This document shows, one piece after another, positions 26,408 through 34,192 of a stretch of 64,000 nucleotides of DNA (its first letter is position 1; every line of letters begins with the position of its first letter). The notes under the pieces were generated by a model that had not been told where the DNA came from, did not search any database, and was given only the letters and a program-made list of their open reading frames with translations. The position numbers and the translations under genes are program-made. This stretch comes from JBBRMW01 sp965246845 (lineage in GTDB: Bacteria > Chloroflexota > Anaerolineae > Aggregatilineales > UBA2796): NCBI GenBank assembly GCA_965246845.1, contig CBDFFR010000010.1, forward strand, positions 62,001 to 126,000, read 5' to 3'.

Positions 26408-27109
26408 ATGACGCACCTTATCATCGCCAGCGCCGATACGCAAATCGCCGTTCACATCCAGCCGATGCTGCTGGAAGAGGGGTATCGCGTCACACAAATA
26501 CGGACGGGCGCATCGACCCTTCTGGAAATCAGACAGACCGCGCCTGCGTTGCTACTAATTGATGCGCAGCTTGGCGATATGAATGGGCTGGCCTTTTGCC
26601 GCAACGTGCGCAAGCATTTCAGCTCGTCGCGGCTGCCGATCCTGTTTTTGGAGACGGGCGATACGCATCAGGACCGTGCCGACGCCCTGAATGCGGGCGC
26701 GGACCAAACATTGCACAAGCCATTCGCCTACCGCGAGTGCGCGGCGCGTATTCGGGCGCTGCTGCGTCGCCAGCACCCGCACCGGACCAGTATGCTATCG
26801 CTCGATTCGCATACCCTGCAAACGTTCGTGGATGGCCGCGAGGTGACGCTCACCCCAACCGAGTTCGAGTTGTTGTGGGTCCTCAGCGAAGCGCCGGGCA
26901 AGCACATCACCGCCGATGAACTGCTGCACACCGTCTGGAACTTCCCGGCGGGGGCTGGCGATACCGCGCTGGTCCGCAACCACATCCGTAACCTGCGGCT
27001 CAAACTCGAACTCGACCCGGACCACCCGCAGTTTGTGGTCTCGCGTCACGGACGCGGCTATGCACTCGCCTTCGATAGCATTCATCGCGGTGAGGCCAAC
27101 GGGGTGTAA
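26408..27109 (+). CDS. OmpR/PhoB-type response regulator with degenerate acidic pocket
   Basis: 233 residues: receiver domain (1-120) and winged-helix DNA-binding domain (about 130-225; SLDSHTLQTFVDGREVTLTP, FELLWVLSEAPGKHITADEL, VRNHIRNLRLKLELDPDHPQ, VVSRHGRGYAL). The phospho-acceptor position is filled (D52 in LLLIDAQLGDMNGL) and the switch Lys is present (TLHKPF). However, the usual acidic pair D-D-E near residue 8-10 reads S-A-D. No histidine kinase is adjacent. TATACT at 26356-26361 may be the -10, giving a 5' UTR of about 40 nt. Target genes unknown. Confidence 0.85.
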   Translation: MTHLIIASADTQIAVHIQPMLLEEGYRVTQIRTGASTLLEIRQTAPALLLIDAQLGDMNGLAFCRNVRKHFSSSRLPILFLETGDTHQDRADALNAGADQTLHKPFAYRECAARIRALLRRQHPHRTSMLSLDSHTLQTFVDGREVTLTPTEFELLWVLSEAPGKHITADELLHTVWNFPAGAGDTALVRNHIRNLRLKLELDPDHPQFVVSRHGRGYALAFDSIHRGEANGV

Positions 27110-27142
27110 AGTTTGTGGACGGCAAGAGGAACAGTCTGCGTA

Positions 27143-27162
27143 GGGACGCCATTTTTGGCGTC
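27143..27162. repeat. Palindromic hairpin (family C) between convergent genes
   Basis: GGACGCCA, loop TTTT, TGGCGTCC: a perfect 8-bp stem preceded by GTA, like the start of family A units. It lies between the stops of the response regulator (27109) and the GH57 gene (27189), so a bidirectional terminator role is plausible, though no long T run follows. Confidence 0.7.
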
Positions 27163-27188
27163 CGTTGCTTATTCGACGTTTACGCTTC

Positions 27189-28616
27189 CTAGCCTTCCGC
27201 TTCCTGCGTTTGTAGCTCAGGCGATCCGGGATCAGGCGTCAGGTATTCCGCTGTGACCTGATCGTAAAGCTGCTGGCCGTTCATCGAAGAATGGCCGGAG
27301 TAGGCCAGATACAATTCATTGCGGAAGCGGCGACCCAAATCCGTCCCGGTGGCTTCACCCGCCAACGCAATCGCATAGGCGGCATTCGCGACGCCGTAGT
27401 GCGACTCCGGGCGGTCGAGGTCTTCATAGAAGAACGTGAAGCTATTGTAGGCGCGCAACAGATTGGCCTGCGCCTGCAACAGACCGAGGATGCGCTTCTC
27501 GGACTCGCTGGTGAGTGTCGGGAGCATTTCGGAGAGGTATTCGCTGCCCGTCATCTCGTTCAGGATCACGCGGATATAACTATCTCGCAGCGCCCAGGGA
27601 TTGACGCCATACGGACGCACCTCCTCCTGATACAGCTCCGCGAGGTCGCCCGACAGGTTATCGAGCGCCCGCCGCAACGCGCCCTTCCATGTGCTATCAC
27701 CCGGCGTGCAATTGCACCCCGTCACCCAGCGCGAGACACCGTGCAGGCAGCTCCACGAACTGAACATTTTGACCTGTACGCTCTCTTCCGGCGGATTTTC
27801 GAGCAAAAATTCGTTCAGCGTGACGACCTTGTAGCCCGCGCGCGAGGCTTCCGATTGCAACAGCCAGCGTAGAAACTGTTCCTCGCCGAGGTGGTGGTGG
27901 CCGAACGTTTCGCCGCCGACCGCGAGCAGCGTCAGGAGGCTGGCCTGGCTGCGGCGGCTGCCGAGGACATCGCGCGCCCACTGCCCCGCCCCGCCGACGC
28001 CGCCGATGTTATACGAAAGGTCGTTGGAGAGGTCGTCGTTACGGATGAAGACCGCAATCCGCTCGCCATTATCCAGATCGACCCAGTAGGGTCCGCCTTC
28101 GGGTCGATCATGCACCTGATTTTGCGAGAGGATCGTATAGGTGAACCCGGCGGCACGAACGGCGATCAGCGTTTCCATATCGAACGCCATTTCCGGGAGC
28201 CACAGGCCGAGCGGGTCCGCGCCGAAGCGATACTGAAAGGTATATTTTCCCCAAGCGAGCATCGTGCGCTTGTCACGCAGCCGGGAGAGCGGCAGCACGA
28301 CATGATAATACGGTCGCGCGAGTGCGTTGCCGATGCCATGCTGCTGTAGATGGGTGCGGTTCGATTGAATAATCCGTTGATAGACTTCGAGATCATTGCC
28401 TTGCAGCCAGCGCATGAGCGCTTCGCCGACATCGAAACTCATCCGCTCGAAGTTGCCGATGAGCGCATTTGGGCGATAGGACTCCGCTGTGACGCGCTCG
28501 TTCCAATTTGCAAAAGGGGCGGCGTCGGCTTCTTCACCAATTTCGTTGGTGATGGGGTTGCCGCGCGCGGGTTGGTAGAAATGTCCATGAACACATAAAT
28601 AATTATAGGCTCGCAT
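27189..28616 (-). CDS. Glycoside hydrolase family 57 protein (DUF3536 type, short form)
   Basis: 475 residues. The N-terminal GH57 barrel has YLCVHGHFYQPARGNP, WNERVTAESYRPNA, FGADPLGLWLPEMAFDMETL (the Glu of LPE is the GH57 nucleophile position) and GGETFGHHHLGEEQFLRWLL. The start of the DUF3536 part follows (FSSWSCLHGVSRWVTGCNCT). DUF3536 proteins I know are about 800 residues; here the frame stops soon after the NSFTFFYEDLDRPESHYGVA segment, so the C-terminal third is missing. A TATAAT on the minus strand (28659-28654) and AAAGG before the ATG support the start. It probably acts on an alpha-glucan such as glycogen. Confidence 0.85.
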   Translation of the reverse strand: MRAYNYLCVHGHFYQPARGNPITNEIGEEADAAPFANWNERVTAESYRPNALIGNFERMSFDVGEALMRWLQGNDLEVYQRIIQSNRTHLQQHGIGNALARPYYHVVLPLSRLRDKRTMLAWGKYTFQYRFGADPLGLWLPEMAFDMETLIAVRAAGFTYTILSQNQVHDRPEGGPYWVDLDNGERIAVFIRNDDLSNDLSYNIGGVGGAGQWARDVLGSRRSQASLLTLLAVGGETFGHHHLGEEQFLRWLLQSEASRAGYKVVTLNEFLLENPPEESVQVKMFSSWSCLHGVSRWVTGCNCTPGDSTWKGALRRALDNLSGDLAELYQEEVRPYGVNPWALRDSYIRVILNEMTGSEYLSEMLPTLTSESEKRILGLLQAQANLLRAYNSFTFFYEDLDRPESHYGVANAAYAIALAGEATGTDLGRRFRNELYLAYSGHSSMNGQQLYDQVTAEYLTPDPGSPELQTQEAEG

Positions 28617-28715
28617 CGTGTACCTTTCCGGTATGCGCGTGTGATTTTAGACGATTATACACAGTTTGCACCTGCGTCAGCGCACAAATCATCGATGCAA
28701 CGCCGCAGCGCACCA

Positions 28716-28744
28716 TTGTCAGCGGCGCGCGCATCGGCTATAAT
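28716..28744 (+). promoter_or_regulatory. Promoter of tRNA-Gln
   Basis: TTGTCA (28716-28721), 17-nt spacer, TATAAT (28739-28744). The mature tRNA begins 12 nt after the -10 box, so the precursor has a 5' leader of only a few bases. Confidence 0.8.
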
Positions 28745-28755
28745 TCGCGGCGAAT

Positions 28756-28827
28756 TGGGAGATAGTTTAACCGGCAGAACCACGGACTTTGGATCCGTTA
28801 GCCCTGGTTCGAATCCAGGTCTCCCAG
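28756..28827 (+). tRNA. tRNA-Gln (anticodon UUG)
   Basis: The cloverleaf can be drawn in full. Acceptor TGGGAGA pairs with TCTCCCA, D stem GTTT/GAAC, anticodon stem ACGGA/TCCGT around loop CTTTGGA (anticodon TTG), and T stem CCTGG/CCAGG around TTCGAAT. Discriminator base G. The 3' CCA is not encoded (GCAAG follows), so it must be added after transcription. A small open frame crossing this region is a coincidence. Confidence 0.97.
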
Positions 28828-28843
28828 CAAGTAGAAAATCTGC

Positions 28844-29881
28844 TTATTGAGCGGTGATGAAATTGCGCAGGATCGTATCGACCAGCACATCCGGGCGATC
28901 AAGCTGGATGTAGTGTCCGCTGCTCTCGACGATAATCCACTGGCTGCGTTCGGTAAGCGCGGCGAGGTCCCGTTGCAGGCTCATCCATAGCTCGCGGGTT
29001 GGTTTATCGATGGGTGCGTCGGACGTGCGCCATGCTTCGACCCCGTTCCGCGCCGTCAGGACGACAATCGGCAGGTCGCGCGGGAGGTGCGTCGTGCGGA
29101 CTGCCTCGAAACTGTCCTCGATCAATTCCCGCTCCGTGACGGACGTTTGCCAGTGCTGCGGATTATAAAACATGCGCGCCCGCGCTGCGCCGATCTGGTC
29201 ATTGGGTAACGGGGCAACGTAGCGTTGATACGCGGCCAGCCAGCCGATATTTCCGGCCAGTCGCGTCAAACCCAGCGGCGTCAGGATTTGCAACAGCTTC
29301 GCGTTTCGCTGGTTGGTTTCATCCACTTGCAGGAACGACGGCGGCAGCCGCTTGAAAAAATCCTCGTGCCGCGCATCAACAAAAACCAGCCCCGCGACTT
29401 GATCAGGATAACGGCTGGCAAACAAGCGAATGACGATCCCGCCGAACGAGTGTCCGACCAGCACATAGGGCGCATGTTCGCCAGCGCGTTCCAGCAGCGT
29501 ATGCAGTTCAAGGGCAATTTGAACCCCGCTGCGAGGTTGGGGCGCGGTATCGCTCCAGCCGTAGCCCGCGCGATCATAGCTGCACGCGCGGGTATACGCC
29601 GCAACGCCGGGTTGCACCAGACTCCACATCAGCGACGCGGAACCCAGCCCGCCTTCAAACACCACCGTCGGGGAGCCGTTTACCTGCTGCCCGCTGCAAT
29701 TGATATGCAGCTTGTAGCCGCCCACATCGACGCGCTTGCCCGGTGCGGGGAACGTTTGTAGCTCCTGCTGGCTTGCGAGCGCCTGATAGAGTGATGTACC
29801 CGTCAGAAAAAGCGCAAACGCGATGAAAACGCCTGCCAGCACACGGAGCCGTCTTCTGTATTGAGATCGTGCGGGTCGCAT
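28844..29881 (-). CDS. Membrane-anchored alpha/beta hydrolase
   Basis: 345 residues: one N-terminal TM helix (VLAGVFIAFALFLTGTSLYQ) followed by a full alpha/beta hydrolase domain. It has an oxyanion region VFEGGLGSAS, SYDRAGYGWSD, nucleophile elbow GHSFGG (Ser), acid in a VFVDARHEDF region, and catalytic His in ESSGHYIQLDRPDVL. It probably acts outside the membrane on an ester or amide of unknown identity. It starts 6 nt after the stop of the upstream membrane-protein gene, so the two form an operon. Confidence 0.85.
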   Translation of the reverse strand: MRPARSQYRRRLRVLAGVFIAFALFLTGTSLYQALASQQELQTFPAPGKRVDVGGYKLHINCSGQQVNGSPTVVFEGGLGSASLMWSLVQPGVAAYTRACSYDRAGYGWSDTAPQPRSGVQIALELHTLLERAGEHAPYVLVGHSFGGIVIRLFASRYPDQVAGLVFVDARHEDFFKRLPPSFLQVDETNQRNAKLLQILTPLGLTRLAGNIGWLAAYQRYVAPLPNDQIGAARARMFYNPQHWQTSVTERELIEDSFEAVRTTHLPRDLPIVVLTARNGVEAWRTSDAPIDKPTRELWMSLQRDLAALTERSQWIIVESSGHYIQLDRPDVLVDTILRNFITAQ

Positions 29882-29887
29882 TCGGCC

Positions 29888-30700
29888 TTAGTCGTTCGTG
29901 TAGTCGTTCGTGTAACAGGAGGCAGGCAGTGTGCCATAGGTAATCTGCGTATAAATCTCACCGAGCGCTTGTCGTGATTCTTCGCGAGCATAGGCGGCAC
30001 GGACGAACGCGACTTGAATATTCGACGTACACAGATGCAAACACAGCGCATTCAAGTGCGTCAGTGCTTCAATACTGGCCGGGTCCGGTGTGACGGGGTT
30101 CGCGACAATCTGCGGCATTGCAGATGCAATCGTGCTTGTCACCTGCAATTGTGCCGCTGCTGGAAGCCCAATCGCAAGAATGAAGCCCGCGATCATACCA
30201 GCGGTGATCTTTTTCCAATCAGGCGTGCTGGAATATGCCGCACGATAGGCACGTCTCCCGTTTCGGTAATAGACAAAAGCCGTCAGAAATGGCACGAACC
30301 CCAACGCGCCAAGCAATATCAACAGCCCTGGAATACTCGTTGGTAAAATCGCTATTCCGACGACTGCCGCAAACAGCGTTCCCGTGAATAGAATCCCCGC
30401 TGCTACTGCCTTGTAAGGTCCCATCCCTACAAATAACCAGATCAGGAGTGCCACCACGCCTAACCCGATGGCAAGATAGGCAAACGTGGCATACTGCTCC
30501 AGAAGCGGTTCCGTAGCATAACACGATCCCGTGTTGCGAAATACGACAGGATCATAAATCAACAGGAGTACGGGGATAATCGCACCGAACAGCACATCGA
30601 AAATATCTTGCGCGGTGGTAGAGTTTGGCGACGATTGACGTTCCCAGAAGCCCTCTTTTTTGCTGCGGATAACGGGAGCGGGTGGAAGTGGCGCGTCCAA
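29888..30700 (-). CDS. Multi-TM membrane protein of unknown function
   Basis: 270 residues with five or six hydrophobic segments (FDVLFGAIIPVLLLIYDPVV; FAYLAIGLGVVALLIWLFVG; AAGILFTGTLFAAVVGIAIL; GLLILLGALGFVPFLTAFVY; ITAGMIAGFILAIGLPAAAQ) and a C-terminal soluble part with Cys residues (LNALCLHLCTSN). The start is TTG 30700 with GGAGG 5 nt upstream. The last codons contain a perfect 12-nt tandem duplication (TNDY/TND), a recent slippage event at the very end. No family recognised. Operon partner of the downstream hydrolase. Confidence 0.6.
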   Translation of the reverse strand: MDAPLPPAPVIRSKKEGFWERQSSPNSTTAQDIFDVLFGAIIPVLLLIYDPVVFRNTGSCYATEPLLEQYATFAYLAIGLGVVALLIWLFVGMGPYKAVAAGILFTGTLFAAVVGIAILPTSIPGLLILLGALGFVPFLTAFVYYRNGRRAYRAAYSSTPDWKKITAGMIAGFILAIGLPAAAQLQVTSTIASAMPQIVANPVTPDPASIEALTHLNALCLHLCTSNIQVAFVRAAYAREESRQALGEIYTQITYGTLPASCYTNDYTND

Positions 30701-30745
30701 TAGGACCTCCGCAATCTGGTTTCCCGGAAGTGAACCCCGCCCATT

Positions 30746-31600
30746 ATGATGACTCCCGAACTTTGGCGCAAATCAGGAGACATGCTCGCGATTGGCAAGC
30801 ACCGTTTGTTCGTGAAATCAATCGGGCAGGGCGCGCCGATTTTAATCCTGCACGGCTTCCCCACATCGAGCTACGACTATTCGCGGCTTGTACCGCTGCT
30901 CGCGGACCACTACCGCTTGATCCTTTTCGATTATCCCGGCTACGGCTTCTCCGATAAGCCCTACCCGCATCTATATTCACTGCTCGAAGCCGCCGAATGT
31001 CTGCGCGCGGTTGCTGCGCACTATGGCATCCGGCGCGCGTTTGTCCTTGCGCATGATATTGGCGACTCAATAGCCTTGATCGCGCTGCTGCGGCAAACCC
31101 TGAGTATCGACAAACTGATTTTGATGAACGGCAGCGTTGTCAGTATTCCCTTCGACGATGTTCTGATGCGGACCACGCAACACACGCTGCTGCATCCGGC
31201 GCTGGGTCCGTTGATCGGCAAATTGGGCTTGATCAACAAGCGCTTCTTCGCCGCGACCACGAGGAAACTGTTTTCCTATCCGCTACCGCCGCCGGAACTC
31301 GATGCGTTCTGGTCAATCATCACGCACAATGGGGGCAATCGGCTGTACCCGCTGTTGATGCGCTACATGCTGGAACGCTGGCAACATCAATATCGTTGGC
31401 TTGACGCGCTCAAGCAAAGCCGCGTCCAATTAACGTTAATCTGGGGACAGGCCGACCCGATTGCGACGCCTGCCGTCGCGGATGCGGTCCTCTTATACCG
31501 ACCGGATGCGACATATCTCAGGCTGGAAGGCGTCGGACATTACCCACACTGGGAAGTCCCCGAACGTGTGGCGGGCGCGGTCCGGGACGCTTTCGGATAG
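30746..31600 (+). CDS. Alpha/beta hydrolase, haloalkane dehalogenase/MEST-like
   Basis: 284 residues. LILHGFPTSSYDYSRLVPLL, FDYPGYGFSDKP and the nucleophile elbow LAHDIGDSIAL give an Asp nucleophile (HDxG), as in haloalkane dehalogenases, epoxide hydrolases and the MEST group. The acid is likely in WGQADPIATPAV and the catalytic His in EGVGHYPHWEVPERV. Two adjacent ATGs (30746, 30749) can serve as start. It is divergent from the membrane-protein operon with 45 nt between. Confidence 0.83.
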   Translation: MMTPELWRKSGDMLAIGKHRLFVKSIGQGAPILILHGFPTSSYDYSRLVPLLADHYRLILFDYPGYGFSDKPYPHLYSLLEAAECLRAVAAHYGIRRAFVLAHDIGDSIALIALLRQTLSIDKLILMNGSVVSIPFDDVLMRTTQHTLLHPALGPLIGKLGLINKRFFAATTRKLFSYPLPPPELDAFWSIITHNGGNRLYPLLMRYMLERWQHQYRWLDALKQSRVQLTLIWGQADPIATPAVADAVLLYRPDATYLRLEGVGHYPHWEVPERVAGAVRDAFG

Positions 31601-31682
31601 CTCACAATAAAGAGGTGCTGCTCAAGATGTGTTGCGGTCTGATCAGACGGCCAGTGTTCGTACACCAGAGATCGCGCGTTTT

Positions 31683-31708
31683 GTAGGGGCGGACCGATGT
31701 GTCCGCCC
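31683..31708. repeat. Single family A repeat between convergent genes
   Basis: GTAGGGGCGGAC, CGATGT, GTCCGCCC, placed between the stops of the hydrolase (31600) and the LCP gene (31736). Confidence 0.82.
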
Positions 31709-31735
31709 GGAATGACAGACGAATTCGGCGGTGCG

Positions 31736-33190
31736 TCAATTCCCCGGCGTCGGGATGCTCGTGTCCTTCGGCAGCGGGTGCAGGCACGACGCATAATCGC
31801 GCCCCATCTCGATATGGAAATCGACGGTCGCATTCGGGTCCGGCTTTTGGATCACCTGTGCCTTGCTGGTCCGTAGCAGCTTGATCAGCGCTTGCAGGCT
31901 GGCGGGTTTGGCGTTCCCGGTATAGTCGATGATCGTGGTGCTGGTGCGGTTGACCATGCCTTCCGTGCCGAGGACTTTCACATTGAAGCCTTCCCACGCG
32001 AGGCGATCCCCGCCGACCTGATCCAGCCCCTTATAAGCCAATCCCGCGCCAATCTCGATCTTCGGGCTTTCGCCGTTGAGACGGTTGGGCGAGGGCGGCA
32101 GCATGAAATTCGCCATTGCCTCGCTCATTCCTTCCGGGATGACGAGCAGCCCATACGCGCCGAGGTCATTTTGATAGCGGAAGTGGACGCCCTGCGCGAG
32201 GTCAATCCGCTGCACAGCTTGCGGGTCGATGCTGACGCCGACCGGGACGAGGCCGAGGACATCCTGCAAATTCATATCCGTTTCGACTGTCTTCTGTATC
32301 TCCGGCCAGAGGTCCGTCACCTGCGCGAAGATGCCCGCCGCGCGTCCCTGCCGCCACATCGCGCGCAGGACATCTTCCTGACGACGTCCGCGCTCGAAGT
32401 CGCTGCTGCTCATGCGGCTACGCGAATACCAGAGCGCGGTGTACGGGTCCATCTTGTGCCGACCGACGTTCAGGATCACCTTTTGCCAGCTCTCCGGGTC
32501 GTTATAGGTCAGGTTCGGCGCTTTCAGCTTCCAGTCTTCGAGCGCGCAATCGACGCTGATGTCCAGCCCGCCGAGTTTTGCGATCAGCGTCTGGAAGCTG
32601 ACGAAATCGACGCGCGCATAGAAATCGATTTTGATGCCGAGGTTGTAGAGGATCGTATCCTTGAGCAGCTTCGCGCCCTTGCCCTCGCCATATTTCGTAT
32701 TTCCATAATTCATGACGGTGTTGATTTTGACCATCGTGTAATTCGGAACGTACACGTATAAATCGCGCGGGATGTGGACGAGCGCGACTGTCCCGGCGGT
32801 GCGGTTGACCGAGGCGAGGATGATCACATCCGTGCGCGAGGCCGTACCGGAGGTGATCGTATCGCTGCCGAGCAGCATCACCACGACGACATCATCCCCG
32901 GTTGCCTTTGGCGGCGGGAGCGGCGGCGGGATGGGCGCGACGGGTGACACCACCGGCGTTTCATATGTGCCGAGGATCACGGAAGTCGGCGGCGGGGTGC
33001 GCGTCACGGTCGGGGGACGGGTCGGCGTCTCGCTTTTCGTCGGACGCGGGCTGCTGGTCGGGATGGCAGTAAAGCGTGGTGTGTTGGTCGGTGGCGCTTG
33101 CAGCGCGGCGGCGGGGCGGACAGTCGCGATCACAGCGAGGAGCAGGCAAAGCGCGAAAGCACAACGCGCGGCGCGGAAAGTTTGAAGCAT
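31736..33190 (-). CDS. LytR-CpsA-Psr (LCP) family protein with LytR C-terminal domain
   Basis: 484 residues from ATG 33190 (the frame is open to 33250). Signal peptide or TM at the N-terminus, a Thr/Pro-rich linker, and the LCP catalytic domain: VMLLGSDTITSGTASRTDVI (the DxR motif with TDVI), LVHIPRDLYVYVPNY, KINTVMNYG, and ALWYSRSRMSSSDFERGRRQ with the conserved Arg residues. The C-terminal LytR_C domain is WEGFNVKVLGTEGMVNRTST. LCP enzymes move lipid-linked glycans onto the cell wall or proteins; which acceptor is used here is open. The neighbouring GT2 and GT-C genes fit a surface-glycan locus. Confidence 0.9.
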   Translation of the reverse strand: MLQTFRAARCAFALCLLLAVIATVRPAAALQAPPTNTPRFTAIPTSSPRPTKSETPTRPPTVTRTPPPTSVILGTYETPVVSPVAPIPPPLPPPKATGDDVVVVMLLGSDTITSGTASRTDVIILASVNRTAGTVALVHIPRDLYVYVPNYTMVKINTVMNYGNTKYGEGKGAKLLKDTILYNLGIKIDFYARVDFVSFQTLIAKLGGLDISVDCALEDWKLKAPNLTYNDPESWQKVILNVGRHKMDPYTALWYSRSRMSSSDFERGRRQEDVLRAMWRQGRAAGIFAQVTDLWPEIQKTVETDMNLQDVLGLVPVGVSIDPQAVQRIDLAQGVHFRYQNDLGAYGLLVIPEGMSEAMANFMLPPSPNRLNGESPKIEIGAGLAYKGLDQVGGDRLAWEGFNVKVLGTEGMVNRTSTTIIDYTGNAKPASLQALIKLLRTSKAQVIQKPDPNATVDFHIEMGRDYASCLHPLPKDTSIPTPGN

Positions 33191-33220
33191 GAGTTCACCC
33201 GGATACAGTTTATTTGGCGA

Positions 33221-33226
33221 ATTATA
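33221..33226 (-). promoter_or_regulatory. -10 element of the LCP gene
   Basis: TATAAT on the minus strand 30 nt before the ATG at 33190; no convincing -35. It is divergent from the GT2 promoter 70 nt away. Confidence 0.45.
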
Positions 33227-33272
33227 CGTGCCGCGTGCTCGTTTGGACACGCTACGCTATGCCGACAGGTGA

Positions 33273-33300
33273 ATGACGCGCGAACCGGATATGTTACAAT
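33273..33300 (+). promoter_or_regulatory. Promoter of a probably leaderless GT2 transcript
   Basis: ATGACG (33273-33278), 16-nt spacer, TACAAT (33295-33300), then 7 nt to the ATG at 33308. There is no Shine-Dalgarno sequence. The spacing puts the start point at the start codon. Confidence 0.5.
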
Positions 33301-33307
33301 CGGGCGC

Positions 33308-34192
33308 ATGAGTGCAACGCTGACCGCCGCGCTGATCCCTGCCTATAACGAGGACCGCTTCATTGGGAGCGTAGTCCTCAAGGCAAAGCGCTATGTCGAT
33401 CTGGTGGTCGTTGTCGATGATGGATCGAAAGATGATACGGCGGCACTCGCGGAAGCGGCAGGCGCGTTCGTGATACGGCAGGCGAACGCGGGCAAGGCGG
33501 GCGCGGTCAACGCCGGGCTTGAATACCTGCGCGAACAGCATCCGGCGGCGGTGATCCTGCTCGATGGCGACGGGCAGCACGACGCGCGCGATATTCCGCT
33601 GCTGCTGCGCCCGGTGCTGGAGGGTGCGGTCGATCTGGTGGTCGGGTCGCGTTTCCTCGGCGTGGAGAGTAATACCCCGAAGTGGCGCGTCGCAGGGCAG
33701 CAGGCGCTCACCGTCGCGACCAACCTGGCCTCGGGTGTGGCGCTCACCGATTCGCAGAATGGCTTCCGCGCGCTCTCCAGCAAGGCGCTCGACTCGATGC
33801 ACTTCCGCACAAACGGCTTTTCTATTGAATCCGAGATGCAATTTCTCGTCAAGCAGCACGCGCTCACCGTCGCGGAAGTACCGATCAGCGTCAATTACGA
33901 CGAGAAGCCGAAGCGCAACCCGTTCCGGCAGGGATTGCAGATATTGAACGGGCTGCTGCGCATGGTCGGGCAGAACCGCCCGCTGCTCTTTTTCAGCGTG
34001 CCGGGCATGTTTATCCTCGTTGCCGGATTGCTGCTCGCGATTGCGGTGGTGGATCGCTATTATCAATCGGAGAAGCTCGCGACCGGGACCGCGATTATCA
34101 GCATGACGCTTTGCGTCATCGGTTCGCTGACCATTTTCACGGGCGTGATATTGCACACGATCCGCGCTTACCTGAGCGGCCACAACGAATAA
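33308..34192 (+). CDS. Family 2 glycosyltransferase, polyprenyl-phosphate type (DPM1-like)
   Basis: 294 residues. GT-A domain: AALIPAYNEDRFIGSVVLKA, VVVDDGSKDDT, metal-binding ILLDGDGQHDARDIP (DxD region), VVGSRFLG, DSQNGFRALSSKAL. Two C-terminal TM helices follow (LFFSVPGMFILVAGLLLAIA; IISMTLCVIGSLTIFTGVIL). It probably transfers a sugar from a nucleotide donor to a polyprenyl phosphate for use by membrane GT-C enzymes such as the one at 37443. Stop and the next gene's ATG share bases (TAATG), so it is coupled to the lipoprotein gene. Confidence 0.88.
   Translation: MSATLTAALIPAYNEDRFIGSVVLKAKRYVDLVVVVDDGSKDDTAALAEAAGAFVIRQANAGKAGAVNAGLEYLREQHPAAVILLDGDGQHDARDIPLLLRPVLEGAVDLVVGSRFLGVESNTPKWRVAGQQALTVATNLASGVALTDSQNGFRALSSKALDSMHFRTNGFSIESEMQFLVKQHALTVAEVPISVNYDEKPKRNPFRQGLQILNGLLRMVGQNRPLLFFSVPGMFILVAGLLLAIAVVDRYYQSEKLATGTAIISMTLCVIGSLTIFTGVILHTIRAYLSGHNE

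Noticed and set aside
28641..28850. Small + strand open frame
   Set aside because: It runs across the tRNA-Gln gene and its promoter.
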